In this document: positions 22,761-32,124 of the stretch, piece by piece | Position numbering within the stretch: the stretch's first letter is position 1 | Layout of the letters: each line of letters starts with the position of its first letter | Assembly: GCA_947442625.1 (NCBI GenBank) | Contig: CANEWJ010000012.1 | Location: forward strand, 1 to 33,755 | DNA from: Chitinophagaceae bacterium | GTDB lineage: Bacteria > Bacteroidota > Bacteroidia > Chitinophagales > Chitinophagaceae | DNA length: 33,755 bases | Direction: 5' to 3' | Position numbers and translations under genes: made by a program | Notes under the pieces: generated by a model | Seen by the model: the letters and a program-made list of their open reading frames with translations, nothing else | The model's database searches: none | What the model was told of the DNA's origin: nothing

Positions 22761-23858
22761 ATGAGCAGGCACGGAAAAGTTCTTGTGGCAATGAGTGGTG
22801 GCATCGATAGCACTGTAGTAGCATTGATGCTGCACGAACAAGGCTATGAGGTGATTGGCATCACCATGAAAACCTGGGACTACGCCAGTTCCGGAGGAAG
22901 CAAAAAAGAAACAGGCTGTTGTAACCTGGATTCTTTCAATGATGCCCGTGCTGCGGCAGTACACCATGGTTTTCCCCATTATATCCTAGATATACGCGAA
23001 GAATTTGGCGGTTTTGTGGTTGAAAATTTTGTTGATGAATACCTGGCGGGCAGAACACCCAATCCCTGCGTGATGTGCAATACCCACATCAAATGGCGTG
23101 CATTGTTGAAAAGGGCCAATGCCATGGATTGTGAGTTCATTGCTACTGGACATTATGCCAAAGTCAGGGAAGAAAACGACAGACACCTGATCAGCAAAGG
23201 AATTGATGAAACCAAAGACCAGAGCTACGTATTGTGGGGGCTTCAGCAAGATTTACTGGGAAGAACCATTCTCCCCCTAGGAGGATACAGGAAAACAGCC
23301 ATAAGACAAATGGCACACGATTTTGGCTACCCCGAGCTGGCTAAAAAAAGTGAAAGCTATGAAATCTGCTTTGTACCAGACAATGATTACCGTGGATTCC
23401 TGAAACGCAATGTGGAAGGATTGGAAGAAAGAATGAAGGGTGGAACCTTTGTTGACAAACAGGGCAAGATTCTTGGTCAGCACAAGGGCTATCCTTTCTA
23501 TACCATTGGGCAAAGAAAGGGGCTGGATATTACACTGGGTAAACCTGCATTTGTAACGGCCATAGATCCCAACACCAACACGGTGGTGCTGGGCGATGAG
23601 GAAGACCTCATGAAAAAAGAAATGTATGTTGCCAAGATGAATTACATCAAGTACGCCGGCATCAATGATGGAATGGAAGCCACCATCAGAATCCGCTACA
23701 AAGACATGGGAAGTGCAGGCACCCTGCATAATAAAGATACCGGTATTCGCGTTTCATTCTATGAAAACGCCAAAGGCATTGCACCTGGTCAGTCTGCAGT
23801 ATTTTATGAAGGTGATGATGTGATTGGCGGCGGTATCATCCAAAGAACTGAGCATTGA
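22761..23858 (+). CDS. mnmA: tRNA-specific 2-thiouridylase
   Basis: 365 residues. The PP-loop SGGIDS (12-17) binds ATP. Cys106 in NPCVMCN and Cys203 in YEICFVPD correspond to the two catalytic cysteines of E. coli MnmA (102 and 199). FIATGHYAK and YTIGQRKGL are further family motifs. The enzyme adenylates and thiolates U34 of tRNA-Lys, Glu and Gln, taking sulphur from a cysteine desulphurase relay. Cys103 also gives a CxxC-type pair, as in some homologues. The stop overlaps the following lipoprotein ATG by one base (TGATG), so the two are translationally coupled although functionally unrelated as far as can be seen. Confidence 0.97.
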   Translation: MSRHGKVLVAMSGGIDSTVVALMLHEQGYEVIGITMKTWDYASSGGSKKETGCCNLDSFNDARAAAVHHGFPHYILDIREEFGGFVVENFVDEYLAGRTPNPCVMCNTHIKWRALLKRANAMDCEFIATGHYAKVREENDRHLISKGIDETKDQSYVLWGLQQDLLGRTILPLGGYRKTAIRQMAHDFGYPELAKKSESYEICFVPDNDYRGFLKRNVEGLEERMKGGTFVDKQGKILGQHKGYPFYTIGQRKGLDITLGKPAFVTAIDPNTNTVVLGDEEDLMKKEMYVAKMNYIKYAGINDGMEATIRIRYKDMGSAGTLHNKDTGIRVSFYENAKGIAPGQSAVFYEGDDVIGGGIIQRTEH

Positions 23859-24607
23859 TGCTGAAAATCAAAAGCATAATCTTTCTATCCATCATCTTCC
23901 TGCTGATTGCATGCAAGAAAGAGTCCGCCGTGTTCAAAACAGAAAAAATCAAGGACTATTTTCCGCTTAAAGTGGGGAAACACATCAATTACAAACTGGA
24001 TTCAACTGTTTACCTCAGCCTGGGTACAAAAAAGGAGGTCCGCTCCTACCTCGTCCAAGACAAGATTGATTCAATCATTACTGATAACCTTGGCAGGCCT
24101 TCCTACAAAATAAAAAGAACCATCAGAAGCAATACGGATACGACAAAATGGAAAGACCTGATGTCTTATCTGGTAACCTTCGACAGCACGAGGCTAGAGC
24201 TCGTGCAAGACAACCAGCGCTACCTGAAAATGGTTGAACCCATTTCCAACGGGTTCAACTGGAAAGGCAATTCCTTCATCAATACAGCAGGTATCCCTTC
24301 AATACAGTACCTGGCAGACTGGAAGTATACCTATGAAAATGTGAGACGCCCTTTCTCTGTGAATGGAATTTCCTATACAGAAACGGTAACGGTTAACCAA
24401 AGAAATGACACATCCGGAACTGCCACAAACAAGAAGTCCTATTTTGAGATCAACTATTCAAAAGAAGTCTATTCAAAAAGCATTGGTCTGATATTCAAGG
24501 AGTTTCTCCATGAGGCTTGGCAACCGCCCAATGCCAGTTCTCCTGGCGGATATTATGAAGCCAACAGCTATGGCATAAGGCTAACCATCATTGATCACAA
24601 CTTTTGA
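23858..24607 (+). CDS. Hypothetical lipoprotein
   Basis: 249 residues from ATG at 23858 (a TTG one codon earlier is less likely). The signal peptide ends in a lipobox LLIAC with Cys19. The residues after the Cys are KKES, similar to the Lys/acidic export signals that send Bacteroidota lipoproteins to the cell surface (inference). The mature part begins with IKDYFPLKVGKHINYKLD and appears rich in beta strands; no enzyme motif is visible. It starts at the mnmA stop and ends 6 nt before a T9SS-secreted subtilase, so mnmA, this gene and the subtilase are probably one transcript. Function is unknown; a role in the envelope is all that can be said. Confidence 0.82.
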   Translation: MLKIKSIIFLSIIFLLIACKKESAVFKTEKIKDYFPLKVGKHINYKLDSTVYLSLGTKKEVRSYLVQDKIDSIITDNLGRPSYKIKRTIRSNTDTTKWKDLMSYLVTFDSTRLELVQDNQRYLKMVEPISNGFNWKGNSFINTAGIPSIQYLADWKYTYENVRRPFSVNGISYTETVTVNQRNDTSGTATNKKSYFEINYSKEVYSKSIGLIFKEFLHEAWQPPNASSPGGYYEANSYGIRLTIIDHNF

Positions 24608-24613
24608 TTCAAC

Positions 24614-26287
24614 ATGAAAGCTATTTTTCTAGCCATCTTGCTGCAGGGTATGCTTGCCATTGGCCAGGCACAATACTCAAGACATATCATTGAATTAACT
24701 GATAAAAAAGGCACCGTTCATTCCCTATCAAATCCCCAAACATTTCTTTCTACGGAGACCATTGCCAGAAGAAAACAATTCAATATTGCCATCGACAGCA
24801 CAGATCTTCCGGTGTCAAAAGTTTACCTGGATAGCATTGCCAGGACAGGAAAAGTTGAGATCATCAACAGTTCAAAATGGCTGAACCAGGTACTCATCAA
24901 AACCACTGACCAAGCTGCATTGAACAAGATATCCCAATTCGCTTTCGTTAAAAAAAGATTTCCGATTGCAAACCGACCCAATGCAACCAATGAAGAGAAA
25001 TTCATTGAAACAACCACAGAAACCAATCTTACACAAACGATTGCTTCAACAAAAGCCACCACACTCAAATACGGCAACAGCAGCAAGCAAGTCAATATCC
25101 ATGAAGGTGAATTCCTCCACAACAAAGGGTTTCAGGGGAAAGGAATAAAGATTGCTGTACTCGATGCGGGCTTTTTCAAATACCAGAACATAGCAGCATT
25201 CGATAGCCTTAAAGTCAATGGACAACTGAAAATGACTTGGGATTTTGTAGACAACAATGCTTCTGTGAATGAAGACGATGCACATGGCATGCAATGTCTT
25301 TCCATCCTTGCTGCCAATCTTCCTGGTGCGTTTGTGGGAACCGCTCCAGCATCATCTTACTATCTTTTCCGAACAGAAGATGTGGCGTCAGAATTTCCGG
25401 TTGAAGAACACAATTGGCTTGCCGCTGCAGAGAGAGCCGACAGTATTGGTGTTCAACTGATCAGCTCATCCCTGGGATACAATACATTTGACGATGCCAG
25501 CTTCAATTATACATATTCAGACATGAACGGGAAAAAAACAATGGTCACCAGAGGAGCTGCCATGGCGAGCAACAAAGGGATGATTGTCATGAACAGCGCA
25601 GGTAACTCAGGAAGCAGTGCCTGGAAATACCTTATTGCTCCTGCAGATGGTGTTGATGTTTTGGCCGTTGGAGCAGTCAACAGCCTCAAACAAATCGCAC
25701 CTTTTTCAAGCTTTGGCCCTTCATCAGACAACAGGGTCAAGCCCGATATCGCTTCTGTGGGTTGGAATACCTTTCTGATCAGCACCAATGGCACTGTGGC
25801 ACAAGCAAATGGAACTTCTTTCTCCAACCCCAATATTGCCGGGCTGATTGCTTGCTTGTGGCAGGCATTCCCAGAGTGCTCCAACAAGGAAATCATTGCC
25901 ACAGTAAGAAAAAGTGGAGACCGCTACAGCAACCCGGATGTTCGCACAGGATATGGGATTCCCAACATGAGAGTCGCTTATGAAATGCTTGAAAAGGAAA
26001 GGAATATCAAAAAAGCAAAAGACATACTCAAGTCTGATCGGCTCAAAATTTATCCGAACCCCATAACCGACCAATTTACAATTGTGTACAATGGAAAGTC
26101 CAATGGCAAATTATCAGTTCAATTGCTTTCTATCGAAGGGAAATTGATCAGAAATCTCTCTTACGATGTATTGGAAAATGAATACTATTTTTTCAATGTA
26201 AATGGGCTGGGCTCACAGGCATCCGGTCAATATATTTTGTCTTACCATGACGGCGTTGGTGCAGGAACAATAAGGATCATGAAGTAA
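24614..26287 (+). CDS. Secreted subtilisin-like (S8) protease with T9SS C-terminal domain
   Basis: 557 residues. A signal peptide (about 1-18, ending GQA) is followed by an inhibitor-like propeptide region (about 20-120). The catalytic triad is Asp184 in IAVLDAGF, His224 in DDAHGMQC and Ser402 in NGTSFSNPNIAG. Asn331 in MNSAGNSGS is the oxyanion-hole residue. From about 478, LKIYPNPITDQFTI begins a type A C-terminal sorting domain that ends ASGQYILSYHDG...IRIMK, so the protein should leave the cell through the type IX secretion system. It belongs to a chain with mnmA and a lipoprotein. Its 3' end overlaps the convergent methyltransferase gene by 11 nt. Substrate preference is not predictable. 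Confidence 0.92.
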   Translation: MKAIFLAILLQGMLAIGQAQYSRHIIELTDKKGTVHSLSNPQTFLSTETIARRKQFNIAIDSTDLPVSKVYLDSIARTGKVEIINSSKWLNQVLIKTTDQAALNKISQFAFVKKRFPIANRPNATNEEKFIETTTETNLTQTIASTKATTLKYGNSSKQVNIHEGEFLHNKGFQGKGIKIAVLDAGFFKYQNIAAFDSLKVNGQLKMTWDFVDNNASVNEDDAHGMQCLSILAANLPGAFVGTAPASSYYLFRTEDVASEFPVEEHNWLAAAERADSIGVQLISSSLGYNTFDDASFNYTYSDMNGKKTMVTRGAAMASNKGMIVMNSAGNSGSSAWKYLIAPADGVDVLAVGAVNSLKQIAPFSSFGPSSDNRVKPDIASVGWNTFLISTNGTVAQANGTSFSNPNIAGLIACLWQAFPECSNKEIIATVRKSGDRYSNPDVRTGYGIPNMRVAYEMLEKERNIKKAKDILKSDRLKIYPNPITDQFTIVYNGKSNGKLSVQLLSIEGKLIRNLSYDVLENEYYFFNVNGLGSQASGQYILSYHDGVGAGTIRIMK

Positions 26288-27464
26288 AGAGTGCTGCAAA
26301 CAAATGATCTCCGCCTTCATTGATGCCGGATATCATCTCCTTTCTTACCAGGGCAAGACCAAGCGACTGCTGAATATGATCAACAACTTCATCATTCTCT
26401 TCCTTAAAAACGGAGCAGGTGATATAGAGAAGATGCCCTCCAGGCTTCAACTGTGCCGGCAGCCTTGATACAATGCTCTTTTGCATGAAATGGTATTCGC
26501 TGATCATGGCTTCATCAAAGGAACGCAACAACTCCGGAGTTCTACCCCATGTTCCTGAGCCACTGCAGGGAACATCGGCAACAATCAGGTCAACACCACC
26601 CTCAGGTAGATTAGACTTGGCTACCTGGGTTGACATGGGATGCTGAAGGTCTGTGCAAAAAAGCTTTTGGGCCACAATACCGGCAAGCGTAAAACGGCGT
26701 TTCAATTCCTCAAGAATTTCTTCCCGTATGTCTGAAACATAGAGCCCTACTTTCCGGTAGCGGTCTGCCAGCATGATGGATTTTCCGCCACTGCCTGCAC
26801 AGGCATCCCAAATGCTCGTGGGATGAGCAGGCAAATCAGCAAGCAGGTTGATTGTTTTTTGGGAACTGATGTCTTGCACCACGGCATCAACATCAAGATC
26901 AATCACTTTTTCCACATCAACGTTCTCATCAATCCTGATGGCAATATCCCCAACCAGTTTTGCAGGGATTGATTGTGTTTTCAATGCAGCGAGCACCTTG
27001 TCCCGCTTGAGTGGTCTGACGCGGAGAAAAAAAGATGGCTTCTTGAAATGATGCAAAGCAAAATCATGCTGGTCAACCGCTGCTGAGATGGAAGATTGAC
27101 AAGGAAAAAGTGCGGACAATTGAAAACCACTGAACTGTTGCTTGATGACATCTATTTTAACATCGATGGTTTCTCCAATCTTATCCGCCAAGGCAGGATT
27201 GGCGAATGCCAGGTATCCTCCATCAACGTCATGGGTAAGAAAATAGCCTATGATCATTTGCTCAACGATGTTATACGAAGTGGCTGCATTGCCGATCCTG
27301 AAAAACCCGAAGCACAGGTCGGCAATGATTTTTCTGTCGCGGGACCCATATTTCTTGTGTTGCTTGAAAAATTTTTTCAGGTACACAGGAAATGACTCCT
27401 TGAATGAAAAGGAATTGAGAATCGATGAGGCAGTACTTTGGTATGAATGGAAATATGCACTCAT
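26277..27464 (-). CDS. rRNA (cytosine-C5) methyltransferase, RsmB/NOL1-NOP2-Sun family
   Basis: 395 residues. An N-terminal NusB-like RNA-binding region (about 1-130) is followed by a SAM-dependent methyltransferase domain: motif I IWDACAGSGGKSIML (218-232), motif IV DVPCSGSGTWGR with Cys300, and motif VI LLYITCSVF with the nucleophile Cys350. The two cysteines in motifs IV and VI are diagnostic of RNA m5C methyltransferases. The likely target is 16S rRNA, by analogy to RsmB, but target choice in Bacteroidota members is not certain. It lies 29 nt downstream of sucB on the same strand and probably shares its transcript. Overlap with the subtilase 3' end is 11 nt, convergent. Confidence 0.9.
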   Translation of the reverse strand: MSAYFHSYQSTASSILNSFSFKESFPVYLKKFFKQHKKYGSRDRKIIADLCFGFFRIGNAATSYNIVEQMIIGYFLTHDVDGGYLAFANPALADKIGETIDVKIDVIKQQFSGFQLSALFPCQSSISAAVDQHDFALHHFKKPSFFLRVRPLKRDKVLAALKTQSIPAKLVGDIAIRIDENVDVEKVIDLDVDAVVQDISSQKTINLLADLPAHPTSIWDACAGSGGKSIMLADRYRKVGLYVSDIREEILEELKRRFTLAGIVAQKLFCTDLQHPMSTQVAKSNLPEGGVDLIVADVPCSGSGTWGRTPELLRSFDEAMISEYHFMQKSIVSRLPAQLKPGGHLLYITCSVFKEENDEVVDHIQQSLGLALVRKEMISGINEGGDHLFAALFTS

Positions 27465-27493
27465 CGTAATATTTTACATTGTTCAAGATCTGA

Positions 27494-28699
27494 TCATAGC
27501 TCCAATAGGGTCTTGACAGGATCCTTCCCAAACAGCAACAATTCAGGATTCTCCAGCAATTCCTTCACCTTTACAAGGAAGCCCACGCTCTCCTTTCCAT
27601 CGATGATGCGGTGATCATAACTCAATGCCAGGTACATCATTGGTCTTGCAACAATCTGACCCTTGATAACCACTGCACGTTCCTCGATTTTGTGCATTCC
27701 CAGGATGGCAGACTGTGGTATATTGATGATGGGTGTGCTGAGCAATGAACCAAATACACCCCCATTGGTGATGGTGAAAGTACCGCCCTGCATTTCTTCA
27801 AGTGTGAGCTTGTTGTCTCTTGCCTTGGTGGCCAATTCTACCACCTTCTTTTCAATATCTGCCATCGACAAAGACTCGGCATTCCTGATCACAGGAACAA
27901 CCAATCCTTTGGGAGCGGAGACTGCTATTGAAATATCGCAATAATCATGGTAAATAAGTTCTTCATTGCTGATATAGGCATTTACTGCAGGAAACTCCTG
28001 CAAGGCATAGGCACAAGCCTTGGTGAAAAAGCTCATGAATCCGAGATTGACACCATGCTTTTCTTTGAACTTGTCTTTGTATTTGGCCCTCACTTCCATT
28101 ACAAAGCTCATGTCCACTTCATTGAACGTGGTGAGCATGGCCGTAGTATTTTTCGCTTCAACCAAACGGCGTGAAATGGTCTTGCGGAGTTGTGTCATTT
28201 TCTCTTTGCGCTCACCCCTGGTGAACATTTCAGCTCCTGGCTTTCTGCCCGGATTAGAAATGGCTTCCAGTACATCCTGCTTCAGGATCTTTCCTCCAGT
28301 ACCGGTAGCTGCAATGCCTTTGGCATCAACCTTCTTGTCCGCAATGATGGCTGCAGCAACAGGGCTGGCCTTGAGGTCTGATTTGACAGCTGATGCTGCC
28401 TCAGGTGCTGCAGCATTGGCAGTTTTTTCTGCTTTGGCTTCTGCTGGAATATCTGCAGGCCTTTCAGCCTTCTCATCAATCGAACAAACAATATCCCCAA
28501 TCGCAAGCGTATCGCCTTCCTGCACCTTGATTGTCAGGATGCCGGCCTGCTCTGCGTTGATTTCAAAGGTTGCTTTTTCACTTTCGATTTCTGCAAGCAC
28601 TTCATCCCGCTCAACCCATTGTCCATCTTTTTTCAGCCATTTGGCAAGGCTTACTTCACTGATCGACTCTCCTACTGTTGGCACTTTGATTTCTATCAT
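27494..28699 (-). CDS. sucB: 2-oxoglutarate dehydrogenase E2 (dihydrolipoyl succinyltransferase)
   Basis: 401 residues from ATG at 28699 ([18 protein letters not shown]). A longer frame from 28729 would add [10 protein letters not shown], which precedes the normal E2 start and is unlikely. The lipoyl domain has Lys42 in [11 protein letters not shown]. An Ala-rich linker leads to the E3-binding domain ([18 protein letters not shown]). The catalytic domain has the active-site His in [13 protein letters not shown] and ends NPELLLFG. It transfers succinyl groups from E1 to CoA in the TCA cycle and forms the core of the complex. It follows sucA by 32 nt. No E3 (lipoamide dehydrogenase) gene is in the window. 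Confidence 0.96.
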   Translation of the reverse strand: MIEIKVPTVGESISEVSLAKWLKKDGQWVERDEVLAEIESEKATFEINAEQAGILTIKVQEGDTLAIGDIVCSIDEKAERPADIPAEAKAEKTANAAAPEAASAVKSDLKASPVAAAIIADKKVDAKGIAATGTGGKILKQDVLEAISNPGRKPGAEMFTRGERKEKMTQLRKTISRRLVEAKNTTAMLTTFNEVDMSFVMEVRAKYKDKFKEKHGVNLGFMSFFTKACAYALQEFPAVNAYISNEELIYHDYCDISIAVSAPKGLVVPVIRNAESLSMADIEKKVVELATKARDNKLTLEEMQGGTFTITNGGVFGSLLSTPIINIPQSAILGMHKIEERAVVIKGQIVARPMMYLALSYDHRIIDGKESVGFLVKVKELLENPELLLFGKDPVKTLLEL

Positions 28700-28731
28700 A
28701 ACAATCTTTTGAAAATTTTGGTCATCCAAAT

Positions 28732-31464
28732 TTAAAATGAAAAGGCCTTATTGATGATTTGCTCCTGTTCTGCAGCATGCACCTTATTGAAACCGGTAGC
28801 GGTAGCTGCACTCGCTGTTCTTGCAATGATGTTGAAAGCAATAGCGTCCAAATTCATGCGCAAGAAGGAGGCTGCGCCCATGTTTATTGGTTCTTCCTGA
28901 ACCCATGTCCATGCTGCATTGCCATATTTTTTCTTGGCTGCTTCAAGCTGTTTGACTGGCAATGGATAGACCTGCTCAAGGCGAAGAATTGCAACGTTTC
29001 CAATGGCATTCTTTACCCTGTAATCATGCAGGTCGAAATATATTTTACCTGTACAGAACAAGACTTGTTTTACATCTGCTGGAGCAACGGTATCATCAAT
29101 CAATTCCTGGAATCCACCAGTGGTGAATTCAGCAACGGTTGAATAGGTACCCGGATGCCTGAGGTTGGCCTTGGGTGAGAAGTTGATCATCGGCTTCCTG
29201 AACTGCCATGTCAATTGGCGCCTGAGTGCATGAAACAAGTTGGCAGCAGTGGTGATATTGGTGATCACCATATTTAATTCCGCACACATCTGCAGGAATC
29301 TTTCCATGCGGGCACTGCTGTGCTCAGGGCCCTGGCCTTCGTATCCGTGAGGGAGCAGCATGACCAGTCCGTTCATCCTGTTCCATTTCTGCTCGGCGGC
29401 AGAGATGAACTGGTCAATCATGGTTTGTGCACCATTGGAAAAGTCACCAAACTGTGCTTCCCAAAGCACCAGCACGTCTGGGTTGGCCAATGCGTATCCA
29501 TATTCAAATCCAAGCACACCATACTCACTCAACAGTGAATTATAAATCCTGAATTTTCCTTTTGCACCTGGAATATTTGAAAGCCTGTTGTACTGTTCAT
29601 CTGTATTTTCATCCAACAAGACTGCATGCCTGTGGCTAAAGGTTCCCCGCTTTACATCCTGCCCACTCATCCTCACTTCTTTTCCATCAGCCAACAAACT
29701 AGCATAGGCCAACAACTCTCCTGTTGCCCAATCCACCTTGTTCTCTTTTTGCAGCAAGCCATGTTTGTCTTGCAAAAGCTTCTCAATTTTTTTCAATGGC
29801 TTGAAACCTTCGGGAATCAACATGATGGCTTCAAAAAGGGCTTTGAATTGCGCATCATCAATAGCGGTAGATGGTGATGCGTCAAAGTCTACAGCCACAG
29901 CCTTTTTCATGGTTTTCCACACCAGCTCTGGCGCTTGATAATGATATGGCAACGGGTGCTGTTTTACCTCATCCAAGCGCTCCTGCAAATCACTCCAGAA
30001 CTTCTTTTCCATGTCTTTGGCCATGGACTGGATTTCCGGGTTTTCATGCTTCTGCAAATGAGCAACATAATTTTCCCTTGGATTGGGATGCTTCTCAATG
30101 ATTGAATAAAGATGTGGCTGGGTAAACTTGGGATCATCGCCTTCGTTGTGGCCATGTTTTCTGTAACAGACCATATCAATGAAAACATCACTGTTGAATT
30201 GCTGCCTATACCGTATGGCAATTTCCATGCACTTGACAACAGCTTCAGGGTCATCCCCATTGACGTGCATCACAGGTGCATGCACCATGGCTGCCAGTGA
30301 AGTACAGTAGTCTGCAGTTCTTGCATCTTCAAAATCAGTGGTGAATCCAATCTGGTTGTTGATCACAAAATGAATGGTACCACCTGTGGAGTAGCCATCC
30401 AACCCAGACATCTGCAGAATCTCATATACGATACCCTGCCCGGCGATGGAGGCATCACCATGGATCAATACGGGTAAAATGGAGTCGTACTGGCTTGCAT
30501 ACATGACATCAGCCTTGGCCCTTGAAAAACCCAGTACCACTGGATCAACTGCCTCAAGGTGTGAGGGGTTGGGCATTAGTTTCAGAGAAATCGACTTTCC
30601 TGAAGGGGTAACCACATCACTACCATATCCAAGATGGTATTTGACATCACCGCTTCCCATGGTTTGGTCTGGCTTTGACTTGCCTTCAAATTCGCTGAAG
30701 ATATGCTCATAGGTCTTGCCCATGATATTCGCCAAAACATTGAGCCTTCCTCTGTGTGCCATGCCTATGACGACCTCCTGAACCCCTTGTTCACTGGCGA
30801 TGTTGATCATGGCATCCAATGCCGCAATGGTTGTTTCTCCACCTTCGAGGGAAAAACGCTTTTGTCCTATGTATTTGGTATGAAGAAATTTCTCAAAAAT
30901 AACACCCTGGTTCAGCTTCTCCAGGATCCTGGTTTTCTTGCCCAATGAAAGCGGATGGGGAAACTTATTCTCCATTTCATCGGTAAGAAAGTTGATTTTC
31001 TCCTGGCTGCTGATGTATTTGAACTCAATGCCAACATGGTTTGCATAGCATTTCATCAAATGGGATTGTATCTCTCTCAATGTAACTGTGCCCAGTCCAA
31101 TCAGGTTTCCTGCGTAAAAAGTAGCATCCAGGTCAGCTTCAGACAGTCCGAAAAATCCAAGATCAAGGTTTGCCCCCCTGTCTTTTCTGTCACGAATAGG
31201 GTTTGTCTTGGAGATGAGATGGCCTTTGTTCCTGTACCCCAGGATCAGGCGGTACACGCCCAATTCTTTTCTCCAATCAATGTCTCCCCCGGTTGCAACT
31301 TCGGCGGTAGAGGATTTTCCTTGCTGCTGGGTTACGGCAAAATCAAAACCTTCAAAGAATTTGCGAAGGTCTGGGTCTATGCTTTCAGGGGAGCGGGAAA
31401 AGTCCTGATACAGCTGCTCAATATAAGACGGATGCGATGAGGTTATGTAAGAAAAATCCTTCAT
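28732..31464 (-). CDS. sucA: 2-oxoglutarate dehydrogenase E1
   Basis: 910 residues, the usual E1 length. The N-terminus [22 protein letters not shown] is the E2-binding region. [13 protein letters not shown], the thiamine-diphosphate motif GDASIAGQG...[26 protein letters not shown] and [20 protein letters not shown] are standard signatures. It decarboxylates 2-oxoglutarate and succinylates the lipoyl group of E2, the rate-setting step of this part of the TCA cycle. It is first in an apparent operon with sucB and an rRNA methyltransferase. Upstream, 31465-31582, is a short divergent gap to rpsT with only a weak -7-like GATATTTG on the minus strand. Confidence 0.97.
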   Translation of the reverse strand: MKDFSYITSSHPSYIEQLYQDFSRSPESIDPDLRKFFEGFDFAVTQQQGKSSTAEVATGGDIDWRKELGVYRLILGYRNKGHLISKTNPIRDRKDRGANLDLGFFGLSEADLDATFYAGNLIGLGTVTLREIQSHLMKCYANHVGIEFKYISSQEKINFLTDEMENKFPHPLSLGKKTRILEKLNQGVIFEKFLHTKYIGQKRFSLEGGETTIAALDAMINIASEQGVQEVVIGMAHRGRLNVLANIMGKTYEHIFSEFEGKSKPDQTMGSGDVKYHLGYGSDVVTPSGKSISLKLMPNPSHLEAVDPVVLGFSRAKADVMYASQYDSILPVLIHGDASIAGQGIVYEILQMSGLDGYSTGGTIHFVINNQIGFTTDFEDARTADYCTSLAAMVHAPVMHVNGDDPEAVVKCMEIAIRYRQQFNSDVFIDMVCYRKHGHNEGDDPKFTQPHLYSIIEKHPNPRENYVAHLQKHENPEIQSMAKDMEKKFWSDLQERLDEVKQHPLPYHYQAPELVWKTMKKAVAVDFDASPSTAIDDAQFKALFEAIMLIPEGFKPLKKIEKLLQDKHGLLQKENKVDWATGELLAYASLLADGKEVRMSGQDVKRGTFSHRHAVLLDENTDEQYNRLSNIPGAKGKFRIYNSLLSEYGVLGFEYGYALANPDVLVLWEAQFGDFSNGAQTMIDQFISAAEQKWNRMNGLVMLLPHGYEGQGPEHSSARMERFLQMCAELNMVITNITTAANLFHALRRQLTWQFRKPMINFSPKANLRHPGTYSTVAEFTTGGFQELIDDTVAPADVKQVLFCTGKIYFDLHDYRVKNAIGNVAILRLEQVYPLPVKQLEAAKKKYGNAAWTWVQEEPINMGAASFLRMNLDAIAFNIIARTASAATATGFNKVHAAEQEQIINKAFSF

Positions 31465-31582
31465 GGGAAGATGCTAATAGGTTGATTGACAAAACTGTGT
31501 GCAAATATCGTTCATTTGAACTGAAAAAATAACAGGAATCTTCAACTATAAATCAATCATTTTCTTTTAAAAAAGGCTTAAT

Positions 31583-31614
31583 TTTGGAATATATCGGGAA
31601 TTGTATTACATTTG
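31583..31614 (+). promoter_or_regulatory. Predicted rpsT promoter
   Basis: TTTG (31583-31586), a 20-nt spacer and TACATTTG (31607-31614) form an exact Bacteroidota promoter, the best in the window. It leaves a leader of roughly 20-25 nt before the ATG at 31641. It also excludes the upstream in-frame TTG (31584), which lies inside the -33 box, as a start. Confidence 0.8.
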
Positions 31615-31640
31615 CATCCCGTTTAAAAGAAAAAACAAAG

Positions 31641-31898
31641 ATGGCAAATCATAAGGCAACCAAGAAGGATGTACGTCAGGTAGCTAAGCGCAGAGAAAAG
31701 AACCGTTATCAGGGTAAAACCACCCGTAACATGATGCGTGATCTTCGCGCAACTACTGATGCAGCTGCAGCAACAGAAACACTTCCAAGTGTATTGAGTA
31801 AAATCGATAAACTTGCAAAGAAGGGTGTAATCCACAAGAACAAGGCAGCCAACCTGAAAAGCAAGCTGACCAAAGCTGTGGCCAGCAATGCAGCCTAA
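31641..31898 (+). CDS. rpsT: 30S ribosomal protein S20
   Basis: 85 residues, [21 protein letters not shown] at the start, very rich in Lys and Arg, with RNMMRDLRA and the closing [16 protein letters not shown]. Length and composition match S20, a helical-bundle protein that binds 16S rRNA early in 30S assembly. The ATG at 31641 is chosen because the frame upstream overlaps the promoter. The gene is monocistronic, with a strong promoter and an intrinsic terminator 22 nt after the stop. Confidence 0.97.
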   Translation: MANHKATKKDVRQVAKRREKNRYQGKTTRNMMRDLRATTDAAAATETLPSVLSKIDKLAKKGVIHKNKAANLKSKLTKAVASNAA

Positions 31899-31920
31899 TC
31901 AGCTTCCACACATATTTTTG

Positions 31921-31952
31921 AAAAGAACATCCCACCAGGATGTTCTTTTTTT
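31921..31952 (+). terminator. rpsT intrinsic terminator
   Basis: Arms AAAAGAACATCC (31921-31932) and GGATGTTCTTTT (31938-31949) pair over 12 bp around a 5-nt loop and run into a T-tract ending at 31952. Confidence 0.92.
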
Positions 31953-32124
31953 GTTTACCCTACCCTCCCAGCTCTTCATTATCCACAAGGGCAGTTCAAT
32001 ATGTCTAAATTTTTCATATTTTATGAAGAAATAGTTATCCATTTTCTATCTATTCATTAATTCTATCATTGAGCAAAGCTTAAACATTGTTTTATTTTAA
32101 GTTTACCCATCTAAATGATGAATT
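31953..32124 (+). other. Leader region of the SusC-like gene
   Basis: 172 AT-rich nt between the rpsT terminator and the SusC-like ATG. TAAGTTTA (32098-32105) is a one-mismatch -7 element about 20 nt before the ATG, but no -33 box stands at a normal distance. Nothing else is recognisable. Confidence 0.4.

Noticed and set aside
28020-28712. 230-residue plus-strand frame antisense to sucB
   Set aside because: Low-complexity Ser/Ala/Leu shadow of the Ala-rich linker and neighbouring sucB codons, with no domain and no promoter.
28700-28729. Ten-residue extension of the E2 subunit
   Set aside because: E2 proteins begin directly with the lipoyl strand [12 protein letters not shown].
31584-31640. 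N-terminal extension of S20 from TTG
   Set aside because: It overlaps the promoter and lies upstream of the expected transcription start; MANHK is the normal S20 start.
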